A stretch of 64,000 bases of DNA from Flavobacteriales bacterium (GTDB lineage: Bacteria > Bacteroidota > Bacteroidia > Flavobacteriales_F > PHOS-HE28). Shown piece by piece: positions 45,875-55,600 of the stretch. Within the stretch, counting starts at the first letter, position 1, and the number at the start of each line of letters is the position of its first letter. The position numbers were made by a program, and so were the translations under genes. The notes under the pieces were generated by a model. The model worked only from the letters and a program-made list of their open reading frames with translations, had not been told where the DNA came from and ran no database searches. The stretch lies in contig JADJOG010000002.1 in assembly GCA_016713865.1 (NCBI GenBank), positions 124,001 to 188,000 of the forward strand, given 5' to 3'.

Positions 45875-48357
45875 GCAGCCCCCGCGCGTTCCACACCTTG
45901 ATGGCGATGCTCGTCGCATGCAGCGCAGCGTTCGGGCAGAGCACCGTGGTGAGCGGCCGTGTTACCGATGCCCGCTCCGGTGAAGGTCTGCCCTTCGTGA
46001 ACATCGCCTTCCGCGATAGCCGCGTGGGCACAACTACGGATATCGACGGCAGATATCGCATCGAAACCTATTATGCCACCGACTCCATCATCTTCTCCTT
46101 CGTGGGCTATGTGCCGCGTTCCTTCGCCGTTCGCAAGGACCGCCAGCAGGTGATCGATGCCCCGCTGGAGCCCAGTGCCACCATGCTCCAGGAAGTGGTG
46201 ATCAAGCCCACGGAGAATCCCGCCTTCGAGATCCTGCGCCGGGTAATCCGCCATAAGCCGGCCAACAATCGCGAGAAGCTGGGCGCATACGAATACGAGG
46301 CATACAACAAGATCGAGTTCGACCTGAACAACATCACGGAAGAGTTCACGCAGAAGAAGATCTTCAAGCCCTTCGCGTTCATCTTCGAGAATATCGATAG
46401 CGCCGATGCGAAGCCCGCGCTGCCCATCTTCATGACGGAGAGCATCTCGGAGGTTTACTACCGCCAAACGCCCAAGGCGCAGAAAGAGCGCATCCGTGGC
46501 ACCAAGGTGAGCGGCATCGAGAACGAGAGCGTGTCGCAGTTCATGGGCGACATGTACCAGAACGTGAACATCTACGAGAACTACCTGGTGATCTTCGGCA
46601 AGAACTTCATCAGCCCGGTGGCCGATGGCTGGCGCGGTTTCTACGATTTCTACCTCACCGATAGCGCCTTCGTGGGCAAGTACTGGTGCTACAAGCTCGA
46701 GTTCAAGCCCAAGCGGGTTCAGGAACTGGCCTTTTCAGGGCATATGTGGGTGAATGACACCACGTATGCGGTACGCCGGATCGAAGCGGGCATCGCTCAA
46801 GGAGCCAACCTCAATTTCGTCGAGGGCTTCTGGGTGCGGCAGCAATACGATCAGGTGCAGAAAGAAGTGTGGATGCTCACGCGCGATGAGCTCGTGGTCG
46901 ACCTGAACGTGATCAAGGATACCGGCAAGCCCAACAAGAACAAGGTGCAGGGCTTCTATGGAAGGCGCACGGCCACCTACCGCGATTTCGTGATCAATCA
47001 GCCGCGCGATGCGGTTTTCTATGAAGGGGCCGATCAGGTGACGATGGCCATTGATCCATTGAGCCTGGGCAGCGATTACTGGGATACGCACCGCCATGTG
47101 CCGCTCACGGCCAAGGAGAATGCCATCTACCACATGGTCGATACCATGAAGACGATACCTCGGTTCCGCACATACGTGGATATCGTGAGCACGATCGTGA
47201 GCGGGTATTACGAGCGAGGTTTGATCGAATACGGCCCGTACTTCACCACATTCAGTTTCAACCAGGTCGAAGGGGCACGCTTCCGACTAGGTGGGCGCAC
47301 GAGCAACAAATTCAGCAATTGGGTCGAGTTCGAGGGCTACACGGCCTACGGCACCACTGATGAGCGCTTCAAGTTCGGGCTGGCTACGCGCGGCTTCATC
47401 AGTAAGCAGCCGCGCCTGCTCTACCGGGCCGGCTACAAGCACGACCTGGAGCAATTGGGCCAGAGCGTGAATGCTTTCCGGAACGACAACATCCTCGGAA
47501 GCGTTTTCCGCATCAACCCCAACAACAAGCTCACCGATGTGGAGGAGTGGCGCTTCGGGCTCGAACGCGAGTGGTTCTCTGGATTCACCAATGAGGCGAT
47601 GCTGCGCTACCGCGTGCTGATGCCGCTCGGAAGCCTGCGCTATGAGCGCTTCACAGAAGGCCAGGAGCCCGTGAGCGTGAGCAGCATCAAGACCGCCGAG
47701 GTGGCGCTGAACACGCGCTTCGCCTTCCGCGAGAAATACGTGAGCGGCGAGTTCGACCGTGTGGCCGTCGGTTTCAACAAATGGCCCACGATCGAAGCGC
47801 ATGTCGCCTACGGTGCCCCGCAGCTCTTCAAGAGCGATTTCGAGTACACCAAGGTCGTGGGCCGCGTATACAAGCGCTGGCAGCTGGGTGCCTTCGGTTG
47901 GATGCGCACGACGCTCGAAGGTGGCCGCACCTTCGGCACGCTGCCCTATCCCTTGCTCACCATTCACAGCGGCAACGAGACGCTTTATCTCGACGACGTC
48001 TCGTTCAACACCATGCGCTTCTTCGAGTTCATCAGTGATCGCTACGTGCAATTCTTCGCTGAGCATCACTTCGAGGGGCTCTTCCTCAACCGAATCCCGC
48101 TCATGCGCCGGTTGAAGTGGCGCGAGGTGGCCACTTTCAAGGGCGTGGCGGGAGATCTTGACCCGAAGCATTTCGCCGAGATGAATCTCCTGGACAACAT
48201 GTACGGACTGTACAATGGCCCCTTCATGGAAGCGAGCGCAGGCATCGAGAACATCTTCAAGGTGCTGCGCACCGATATCATCTGGCGCTTGCGCTACAAC
48301 GACCATCCCGGCACGCGGCCCTTCGCCATTCGCGCCAAGATCGTGATCAACTTCTAA
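45871..48357 (+). CDS. DUF5686 outer membrane protein with carboxypeptidase-regulatory-like domain
   Basis: 828 residues. Signal peptide, then a carboxypeptidase D regulatory-like beta-sandwich (about residues 25-105: VVSGRVTDARSGEGLPFVNI, IIFSFVGYVPRSF), then the DUF5686 region (ILRRVIRHKPANN, NIYENYLVIFGKNFISPVADGW, GHMWVNDTTYAVRRI) and a long beta-rich C-terminus ending IRAKIVINF like an outer membrane barrel. The family is common in Bacteroidota and its function is unknown. It overlaps tatC by 4 bases and is followed by lptB after 3 bases, an operon of envelope genes. Confidence 0.9.
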   Translation: MSSPRAFHTLMAMLVACSAAFGQSTVVSGRVTDARSGEGLPFVNIAFRDSRVGTTTDIDGRYRIETYYATDSIIFSFVGYVPRSFAVRKDRQQVIDAPLEPSATMLQEVVIKPTENPAFEILRRVIRHKPANNREKLGAYEYEAYNKIEFDLNNITEEFTQKKIFKPFAFIFENIDSADAKPALPIFMTESISEVYYRQTPKAQKERIRGTKVSGIENESVSQFMGDMYQNVNIYENYLVIFGKNFISPVADGWRGFYDFYLTDSAFVGKYWCYKLEFKPKRVQELAFSGHMWVNDTTYAVRRIEAGIAQGANLNFVEGFWVRQQYDQVQKEVWMLTRDELVVDLNVIKDTGKPNKNKVQGFYGRRTATYRDFVINQPRDAVFYEGADQVTMAIDPLSLGSDYWDTHRHVPLTAKENAIYHMVDTMKTIPRFRTYVDIVSTIVSGYYERGLIEYGPYFTTFSFNQVEGARFRLGGRTSNKFSNWVEFEGYTAYGTTDERFKFGLATRGFISKQPRLLYRAGYKHDLEQLGQSVNAFRNDNILGSVFRINPNNKLTDVEEWRFGLEREWFSGFTNEAMLRYRVLMPLGSLRYERFTEGQEPVSVSSIKTAEVALNTRFAFREKYVSGEFDRVAVGFNKWPTIEAHVAYGAPQLFKSDFEYTKVVGRVYKRWQLGAFGWMRTTLEGGRTFGTLPYPLLTIHSGNETLYLDDVSFNTMRFFEFISDRYVQFFAEHHFEGLFLNRIPLMRRLKWREVATFKGVAGDLDPKHFAEMNLLDNMYGLYNGPFMEASAGIENIFKVLRTDIIWRLRYNDHPGTRPFAIRAKIVINF

Positions 48358-48360
48358 GGC

Positions 48361-49093
48361 ATGCTGCGCACCGAAGCACTCATCAAGCGATACAAGCGGC
48401 GAACCGTGGTTGGCGGTGTTAGCGTGCAGGTGCGGCAAGGCGAGATCGTGGGCCTCCTGGGTCCCAACGGCGCTGGCAAGACAACGACCTTCTATACGGT
48501 CGTGGGCCTGGTGAAGCCCAATGAAGGGCGCGTGCTGCTCGATGACCTGGACATCACCGCGCTGCCCATGTACAAGCGCGCGAAGCTTGGCATCGGTTAC
48601 TTGCCGCAGGAAGCCAGCGTGTTCCGCAAGCTCAGCGTCGAAGACAACATCAAGGCGATCCTGGAGATGACGGGTAAATCGCGCCAAGAGCAGGAGCAGA
48701 AACTTGAGCAATTGCTCGATGAGTTCAGCTTGCAGCATGTGCGCAAGAGCATGGGCGATGTGCTCAGCGGCGGCGAACGGCGGCGCACCGAGATCGCGCG
48801 CGCACTTGCCACCGAGCCGCGCTTCATCCTGCTCGATGAGCCCTTCGCGGGCGTTGACCCGATCGCCGTGGAGGACATCCAAGGCATCGTGAGCAAGCTG
48901 AAGCAGAAGAACATCGGCGTGCTCATTACCGACCACAATGTGCAGGAGACGTTGAGCATCACCGATCGCGCGTACCTGCTCTATGAGGGCCGCATCCTTA
49001 AGCAAGGAACGGCTGAGGAACTCGCTGGCGACGCCGAGGTGCGCGAGAAATACCCTAGGCCGGAATTTCGTGCTTCGCAGGAAACAGTTCTGA
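48361..49093 (+). CDS. lptB: LPS export ABC transporter ATP-binding protein (indel at C-terminus)
   Basis: ATPase of the lipopolysaccharide export complex LptB2FG. Walker A GPNGAGKTTT (from residue 34), signature LSGGERRRTEIARALA, Walker B FILLDEPFAGVDPIAVEDIQ, and switch VLITDHNVQETL are typical of LptB. As read, the frame ends at 49110 with an atypical tail. Removing one C from CCC at 49053-49055 gives EKYLGRNFVLRRKQF and a TGA at 49091-49093, the normal LptB ending, so I use that end. The 3' end overlaps the convergent membrane protein gene. Confidence 0.92.
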
Positions 49094-50257
49094 ATGGGCG
49101 CGCCAACTGATCAGCACCGCGACCACGATCTGCACCGCTAGAAATTCGTGCCATGGATTATCGCCGGCCACATTGGTGGAGAGCACGAATGCATAGCGTG
49201 TGATCAAGTACATGAGAGTCGTTGCGGCAACCAGCGCAGCGAATACCAGCGGCTTGCGCATCGCGGCGAACAGACGGTTCCAACCGCCATACGCTTCAAT
49301 CCATTGCACGATGGCCTTGCCGAGCAGTGGCCAAGCCAGCAAGAGCGGCAAGGCGAACACACGCGCTTCGCGGGCCTTTGCAGCTACGAGGACCGCGAGC
49401 GCATTCAGCACGAGCGCGATCATGAAAGCACGTAGGAGCTTTCGTTCATCCGGAGCAGCACCGCGCATATAGCACCACAGCAAAGTGCAAGGCAGCAAGA
49501 GCACGAGCAGCGCATAGCCAATGGTCTCACCAGCCATTGTCCAGGTGCCGAAGTTGAAGGCAAGCGTTCCCAAGCGGGTGTAGGCATCGTTGGCTGCGTG
49601 ATCGGCGAGCCCGGCCGCTGGCAGGAAACTCACGAGGAAGAGTGCGAAGAGCAGCAGCGGCGTGATAAGCAGCGCCCAGCGCGAGTTGCGCGAAAGACCG
49701 GGGATCATGGCGAAGGAAGGTAGCAGGAAGATGCTCGTTTCATGGGCGATCAGTGATAGCGCCATGGCAATGCTCGAGAGCACTACGCGGCCTTGCCAAG
49801 CCGCAGCGAAGGCGATCAAGAAGGCCGCATATTGAAGTGGCTCGTCGTAGGTGTACATCGGCTCGAACCAAGCGAAGAGCACGGTGGGTGATAGATGGAA
49901 AATGGCTTGCGCGATGGTGGCCTGTGCGTGGGATGATCCAAGCAGCTGCGCGATGCGGCGAATGAGCAAGCCGCACAGGAAGAACAGCCCGAAGCTCCAC
50001 AGCATGAAGGCGCTTTTCGGCGGCATGCCGGTCGCTGTCATGGAATTGATGCACCATGTCGTAAGCGGGCGGCGGCGGAACGAGATGTCGCTGCCCGATC
50101 GATGATCATCGATGATCTGCGCGATGTAATCCTGCCCGATCGGCTGACCATCCCACGCCATGGCTCCGCGATTGAGCATGGTGACCCAGATGGGCGCGAA
50201 GTGCAGCGCGAGGGATAAGGCCGTGAGCGCGAGACCGAGGAGGATGCTGCGTGTCAT
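49055..50257 (-). CDS. Polytopic membrane protein, GT-C-like
   Basis: 400 residues with about ten or more hydrophobic helices. After the first helix there is a luminal-type loop with acidic residues (AMAWDGQPIGQDY), then HLSPTVLFAWFEPMYTYDEPLQYAAFL and SLIAHETSIFLLPSF. The layout recalls membrane glycosyltransferases of the GT-C type, but no decisive signature is visible, so the function is open. Its C-terminus overlaps the lptB 3' end by about 40 bases on the other strand. The ATG at 50257 is chosen; upstream lies a CAACCC-type repeat. Confidence 0.6.
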   Translation of the reverse strand: MTRSILLGLALTALSLALHFAPIWVTMLNRGAMAWDGQPIGQDYIAQIIDDHRSGSDISFRRRPLTTWCINSMTATGMPPKSAFMLWSFGLFFLCGLLIRRIAQLLGSSHAQATIAQAIFHLSPTVLFAWFEPMYTYDEPLQYAAFLIAFAAAWQGRVVLSSIAMALSLIAHETSIFLLPSFAMIPGLSRNSRWALLITPLLLFALFLVSFLPAAGLADHAANDAYTRLGTLAFNFGTWTMAGETIGYALLVLLLPCTLLWCYMRGAAPDERKLLRAFMIALVLNALAVLVAAKAREARVFALPLLLAWPLLGKAIVQWIEAYGGWNRLFAAMRKPLVFAALVAATTLMYLITRYAFVLSTNVAGDNPWHEFLAVQIVVAVLISWRAHSELFPAKHEIPA

Positions 50258-50267
50258 GCCGCTTGAG

Positions 50268-50346
50268 GGTTGTCGCCAACGAACGGGCCGCGCGCAAAGG
50301 TTGAGAGTTGGAGGTTGCCCAACCCTCAATAACTAATCAACCCGCA
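50268..50346. repeat. CAACCC/GGTTG repeat cluster between purS and the membrane protein gene
   Basis: Contains GAGGGTTG, GGTTGAGAGTTGGAGGTTGCC, then CAACCCTCAA and CAACCCGCAACCTC. The two orientations can pair (GGTTGCC..AACCCTCAA) into a weak hairpin. Same family as at 33366-33402. Confidence 0.55.
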
Positions 50347-50597
50347 ACCTCTTCAACCTTGAAGTTGAATCGCTCCATCACCTGATTGGCGAGAAGCTTC
50401 TTGCACGCCTCTTCCACTTTCGCCTCAGCGGTTTTCTGGTCAGCGGCCTCAATGTGCAAGGTGATGTGCTTGCCGATGCGCACCCCGCTGATCTCGGGCA
50501 GACCCAGATTGCCCATGGCGCCGGTAACGGCCTTGCCCTGCGGGTCCAAGAGGTTGTCGTGGGGCATCACATCGATGGAAGCGCGGAAGTTCTTCAT
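50337..50597 (-). CDS. purS: Phosphoribosylformylglycinamidine synthase subunit PurS
   Basis: Small structural subunit of the PurLQS complex in purine synthesis, 86 residues. It has the typical SIDVMPHDNLLDPQGKAV, GVRIGKHITLHIEA and ACKKLLANQVMERFNF. It is followed on the genome by other unrelated genes, with no purL or purQ nearby. Its ATG lies 15 bases from a large inverted repeat. Confidence 0.95.
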   Translation of the reverse strand: MKNFRASIDVMPHDNLLDPQGKAVTGAMGNLGLPEISGVRIGKHITLHIEAADQKTAEAKVEEACKKLLANQVMERFNFKVEEVAG

Positions 50598-50612
50598 GGG
50601 TTAAGACAATGG

Positions 50613-50677
50613 GCCGTAAAGGCGCAGAGGCGCAAAGAAATGCGTTCGGCCGCTTTGCGCCTCTGCGCCTTTGCGGC
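50613..50677. repeat. Large inverted repeat (CGCAAAGGCGCAGAGGCGC type)
   Basis: Two 25-base arms (50613-50637 and 50653-50677), identical except for one base, around a 15-base loop. Each arm carries GGCGCAGAGGCGCAAAG. The element ends exactly at the pssA stop and precedes purS, both on the minus strand, so it can serve as a pssA terminator. The GGCGCAGAGGCGC core resembles dispersed repeats in environmental genomes. Confidence 0.85.
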
Positions 50678-51480
50678 TATTTCTCGCCGGGTTCTGGAAA
50701 GATCCTGCCCCACACCGGACTCAGCAGATACACCACCAAGATGAGCGGTACCGCGAGCACACCATACAGCGCGATCAAAACTGCGCCAATTCCGATCAGC
50801 AGGTAGATGACCTCGTTGCCCTTCCACTTCGCGTGCTTGAACTTGAGGGAGGGGAGGGGGATGGAGGAGAGCATGAGGAAAGCGAGCACCGCTGCGAGCA
50901 TCAGCTTCTGGATCGGGTCGGCCATGAATGCGCCGATATGGCTCATCATTTCATTGGCGCCGGGTCCGAAACGAAGCCCGATGCCCCACGAGATGCTGCC
51001 GAACGAGGCCCACAACAGTGCATTGGCTGGAGTCGCGAGCCCGAGGAAGCCGGTGCTCTGGCGGGTGTCCGTGTTGAACTTGGCTAAGCGCCACATGGAA
51101 GCAATCGCGATCACCAATGCGCAAGCCACAGTAGCCCAAGGCGGTTCGCCGAACAGGTCGTTTGAACCAACAGTGGACGGCACGAATTCACGGTTCGAAT
51201 CAATCGCGACCTGAAGCGCTTTCCACGGGACAATGGCCGAGATGAATGCCGGCGCCACCCCGAAGGTCACCATATCCGCCAGGCTATCCAGTTGCTTGCC
51301 CAATTCGCTTCCCCCGCCCAAGGCCCGGGCCGCCAAGCCATCGAGCACATCGAAGAACGCCCCTGCGAACACCAGCCAACACGCCAGTGTTAGCTGTCCT
51401 TGGGAGGCGAAAAGGATGGATCCGACCCCGCAGGATAGGTTCGCCGTGGTAAGCAAATCGGGTAGTCGCGGCAGCTTCAT
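50677..51480 (-). CDS. pssA: CDP-diacylglycerol-serine O-phosphatidyltransferase
   Basis: Makes phosphatidylserine, the precursor of phosphatidylethanolamine. It is 267 residues with several membrane helices and the CDP-alcohol phosphatidyltransferase signature DGLAARALGGGSELGKQLD..D (DGxxAR-x8-GxxxDxxxD). The final helices end in a short basic tail. The start ATG at 51480 (MKLPRLPDLLTTANLSCG) matches the family; the longer upstream frame is not homologous. It is divergent from the PorV-like gene. Confidence 0.94.
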   Translation of the reverse strand: MKLPRLPDLLTTANLSCGVGSILFASQGQLTLACWLVFAGAFFDVLDGLAARALGGGSELGKQLDSLADMVTFGVAPAFISAIVPWKALQVAIDSNREFVPSTVGSNDLFGEPPWATVACALVIAIASMWRLAKFNTDTRQSTGFLGLATPANALLWASFGSISWGIGLRFGPGANEMMSHIGAFMADPIQKLMLAAVLAFLMLSSIPLPSLKFKHAKWKGNEVIYLLIGIGAVLIALYGVLAVPLILVVYLLSPVWGRIFPEPGEK

Positions 51481-51562
51481 GTCAATCGGGGCCGAAGGAA
51501 GGATAATTTCGGGCAATGATCCCGGCCACCACTCGTTGGATGCTGCGTCAATACCAAGCCGA

Positions 51563-52666
51563 ATGAACACCGTGAAGATGAAGGGGATGCGCAGCGCCGT
51601 TGTAGCTCTCTCGACCGCGATCCTGAGCCAAGCGTTCGCACAAACCGATGCGCCGAAGTACAGCAACGAGTTCCTCGCGATCGGCGTGGGCGCCCGGGCC
51701 TTGGGCATGGGCAGCGCCTACACCGCATCGGTGGGCGACGTGACAAGTGGTTATTGGAACCCCGCTGGGTTGTTGGGCGTTCGCGGCGACCTTCAAGTGG
51801 GCGCCATGCATAGCGAATATTTCGCGGGCATTGCCAAGTACGATTACGTCGGACTGGCCAAACCGATCGATTCCACCAGCGCCATCGGTTTCAGCTTCAT
51901 CCGTTTCGGCATCGATAATATCCCGAACACGATCGACCTGATCGATCCCAGCGGCAACATTGATTACGACCGCATCACTTCGTTCAGCAGCGCCGATCAT
52001 GCTTTCATCCTCAGCTACGCGCGCAAGCTCCGTGTGCCGGGCCTTCGCGTGGGCGGCAACGCCAAGGTGATCTATCGTCGCGTGGGCGAGTTCGGCAAGG
52101 CGTGGGGCTTCGGCCTCGATGCCGCCGCGCGTTACGATCTTGATGCCTGGCGTTTCAGCGCGGTGGCGCGCGATATCACCAGCACGTTCAATGCTTGGAG
52201 CTATACGCTCGACCAGCGCACCATCGATGTGTTCACGCAGACTGGCAACGAGATCCCGGCGAACAGCGTGGAGGTGACCTTGCCCCGATTGGTGCTCGGA
52301 GTCGCTCGCCAATTCAACTTCGGCAAGAAGTTCGGGCTCATCGCCGCCGCCGATCTGGAGAACACTTTCGATGGCAAGCGCAACACCTTCATCAAGAGCA
52401 GCGTTGCCAGTATTGATCCTCGTCTCGGCCTTGAGCTGGGATACGCCGGCGTCATATTCGTGCGTACCGGCATCAGCAACATCCAACGTGTTACCGACAT
52501 CAGCGGGAAGGAGTCGCTCTCGATTCAGCCGAACATGGGCATCGGCCTCAAGATCCGCAGCCTCGCCATCGATTATGCGCTCACCGACATCGGCGATAAC
52601 AGCGTGGCCCTTTACAGCAACGTGTTCTCGTTGCGATTCGACCTGTTCAAGCGACCGAGCTCATGA
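51563..52666 (+). CDS. PorV/PorQ family outer membrane protein
   Basis: 367 residues. Signal peptide, then a FadL-like beta-barrel typical of PorV: FLAIGVGARALGMGSAYTASVGDVTSGYWNPAGLLG near the N-terminus (about residues 34-70), VGGNAKVIYRRVGEFGKAWGFGLDAAARYD, and a final strand SNVFSLRFDLF. PorV shuttles T9SS cargo between the translocon and the attachment complex. Its stop overlaps the start of the PorU2-like gene (ATGA), so the two proteins probably act together. The ATG at 51563 is used; ATG 51578 is possible. Confidence 0.85.
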   Translation: MNTVKMKGMRSAVVALSTAILSQAFAQTDAPKYSNEFLAIGVGARALGMGSAYTASVGDVTSGYWNPAGLLGVRGDLQVGAMHSEYFAGIAKYDYVGLAKPIDSTSAIGFSFIRFGIDNIPNTIDLIDPSGNIDYDRITSFSSADHAFILSYARKLRVPGLRVGGNAKVIYRRVGEFGKAWGFGLDAAARYDLDAWRFSAVARDITSTFNAWSYTLDQRTIDVFTQTGNEIPANSVEVTLPRLVLGVARQFNFGKKFGLIAAADLENTFDGKRNTFIKSSVASIDPRLGLELGYAGVIFVRTGISNIQRVTDISGKESLSIQPNMGIGLKIRSLAIDYALTDIGDNSVALYSNVFSLRFDLFKRPSS

Positions 52667-55600
52667 ATAGACTGCTACCGCTGATCGTCCTCATGGGCCT
52701 GGCATCCGCGGCATCGGCGCAGCCGCTCGGATATGGCAATGCTTGGATCGATTACGGCAGGCAGTACTGGAAATTCGAGGTCTTCGCCGATGGCGTCTAT
52801 CGGATCGATAGCGCCACGCTGGCTCAATCGGGCTTCCCAGTCGCTACGGTTGATCCGCGCCACCTCATGCTCTTCGGCAAAGAGGAGCAGGTGCCCATTT
52901 ACGTGCAAGGCGAAGGCGATGGCGTGCTGAATGCGGGCGACTTCATCGAGTTCCGCGCCGAGAAAGCCGATGGACAGTGCGACCGAAGGCTGTATCCGTA
53001 TCCAGCGGCGATGGCCAATCCATATTACAGCCTCTGGAACGATACGGTACGCTACTTCCTGACGTGGGACACGCAGGCGCCTGCGATGCATATCAAGTCG
53101 TACGTGAATACGCAGGTCGACGCGGCCCAGCCCAGTCCTTGGGTTTGGACTGAAGCGCTGTTGAATTACGCCAATGACTATCTCGTTGGGCAGATCGACA
53201 CTTGGCTGGGTTCGCAGAACATCCCGGGCACATCGGCATTGATGATAGAGGCCGAGGGGTTCACCGGTCCAATGGTGTTCAACACCAGTCAGCCAGAGGC
53301 GAACATCGATGTCGCGGTGAGCACGCCATCGGCCTACACAGCTTCTGATGCGCCGCTCGCGCGTGTTACCACTACTTCCATAGGCATGGGTGTTACCGGC
53401 GCCGTGGGCATACCAGACCACCATTTGCAAGTGAAAGCGGGCCCGGGCTTCGCGCAGGTCATGTTCGATACGCTCTTCAACGGTCCGACCACCATGCGCA
53501 GGAGCTTCGACATCCCCGGCGCATGGGTTGGAGTCAGTACACCGTTGCGCTTCAGTGTGCTGCATGACCTCCCTTTGGCAATCACCAATCCGAATTACCT
53601 CGATTGGCAATCCGTTACCAACGTGCTGGTCCGTTACGCTCGGACCCTGGATGCAGTGGGAGCGCAACCGGTGATGATGGAGGTGCCTGACGATGGCAGC
53701 GGACCGTTACCACGGCTCGATATCGGAGGTTTCGCCGGAACACCAGTGGTGTATGCGTGGGGTGATACGGTGCGGCGGATCCTGCCATCGCTTGGTACAG
53801 CTTGGCATGCGTTGTTCCCGCGATTGCCTGGAAGCCCGACCACCCAGGCTTATGTATTCGCGCAGGAATCCATCCAGTCGATCACTTCCTTGCGAAAGGC
53901 AACCCCGACAGGCTTTTTCAATAATTACGGCCTGCTCAACGCCGATAGCGCTGTACTGATCGTGGCGCACCGCAAGCTCTGGAACGGCGCGTCGATGTAC
54001 CGGAACTACCGAGAGAACCTGGCGCCACCGGACCGGCGCCGCAACTCCGTGCTGGTCGATGTGGATGAGTTGTATGACCAGTACGGCGCTGGGGTGCCGA
54101 AGAATGCGGGTGCCATCCGTATGTTCTGCAAGCATCTGCTGGATGTTTGGAGCACCGCCCCGCAAGGTCTTTTCTTGATCGGAAAAGGCGTGAATACCTG
54201 GAACGCATTCTTCTCGGGCAACGCCAGCGTGCGACCCGATGCCAGTGGCGCTTACGCCCGCACTCTTGTGCCCACCTATGGTTTCCCTAGCAGTGACCAA
54301 TGCTTCACCACGGGCCTCAACTTCGATGTTCGGCGCATGGATATCCCGGTGGGCCGCATCAGCGCGAACGACGATTCGCAGGTGACCGATTACCTCGCCA
54401 AGGTGTCGGCAACGGAATGGAACGCGGCAGCACCCGCCATCTGGCAGAAGAACATCATGCATTTCGCCGGGGGCTTCACGGCAAGCGAGATCGGCACACA
54501 CGAACAGATCCTCAATGGCTTCGGCCAGATCGCTACTGGCACCAACTTCGGCGGGAATGTGGCCGCTTTCCGCAAGAACACCTCGCAGACCATCAGCACG
54601 ATCGGGCTGGCTGCCGCCGACTCGGTGCGACGCTTGATCGAGGATGAAGGAGTGACGATGATGAATTTCCTCTCGCATGCGTATGCGAGCAATTTCGATG
54701 TCACCATCGATGAGCCGCAGAATTACAACTGGGGCGGCAAGCACCCGCTGCTCATCGGCAACTCGTGCTACATCGGCAATGTGCACATGAACGGGCCATT
54801 CAGCACCACGGAGAATTGGACCCTCATGCCCAATGCCGGGCCGCATTCCTTCATCGCTTCCACGCAACAGGGATTCAGGCCCTACCTGGTCACCTTCACG
54901 AACAACTTCTACGAGAGCCTGAGCCGTGTGAACCATGGCGCCACCATCGGCGAGCACATGAAGTATGCCCTCATGCAGAGCCAGCTGCAATCGTTCACGC
55001 TGCCCATGACATGGCACATGCACACTTTCCACCTTGAGGGGTGATCCGATGCTCGTTCTGAACACGCACAACAAACCGGACTACGCCGTGAGCGCGCCGG
55101 AGATCCTCTTCGAGCCGACGATCATCTCGGCCGATGTGGACAGCTTCACGGTGAAGGTGGTCGTAAGCAATCTGGCGCGTGCCATCGACGGCTCGGTGAA
55201 CATTGAGCTGCAACGCATCAATCCGGGGCTCGGCAGCAATCCGATAAGCTATTTCACCACGCTCACGAACCTGTACCTGCGCGATACGGCGGTGTTCCGC
55301 CTGCCCACCCTAGGATTCAGCGGCGGCCAAGGCACCAACCAGATCCGCGCAATCGTGGATCTTGCGCCCGATCTTGTTGATGAGATCGATAACACGGCCA
55401 ACAACACGGCATCCACATCGCTGTTCATCACCAGCGGCGATATCGTTCCGGTGTATCCGTATGACTTCGCCGTGGTGCCCGACCCCACGGCCACATTGAA
55501 GGCCAGCACCGGTGACCCGCTAGCTCCCGTGCGCACCTATGTGTTCCAGATCGATACCACCGACACCTTCGATAGCCCGGCCATGGAGAGCTTCACCACG

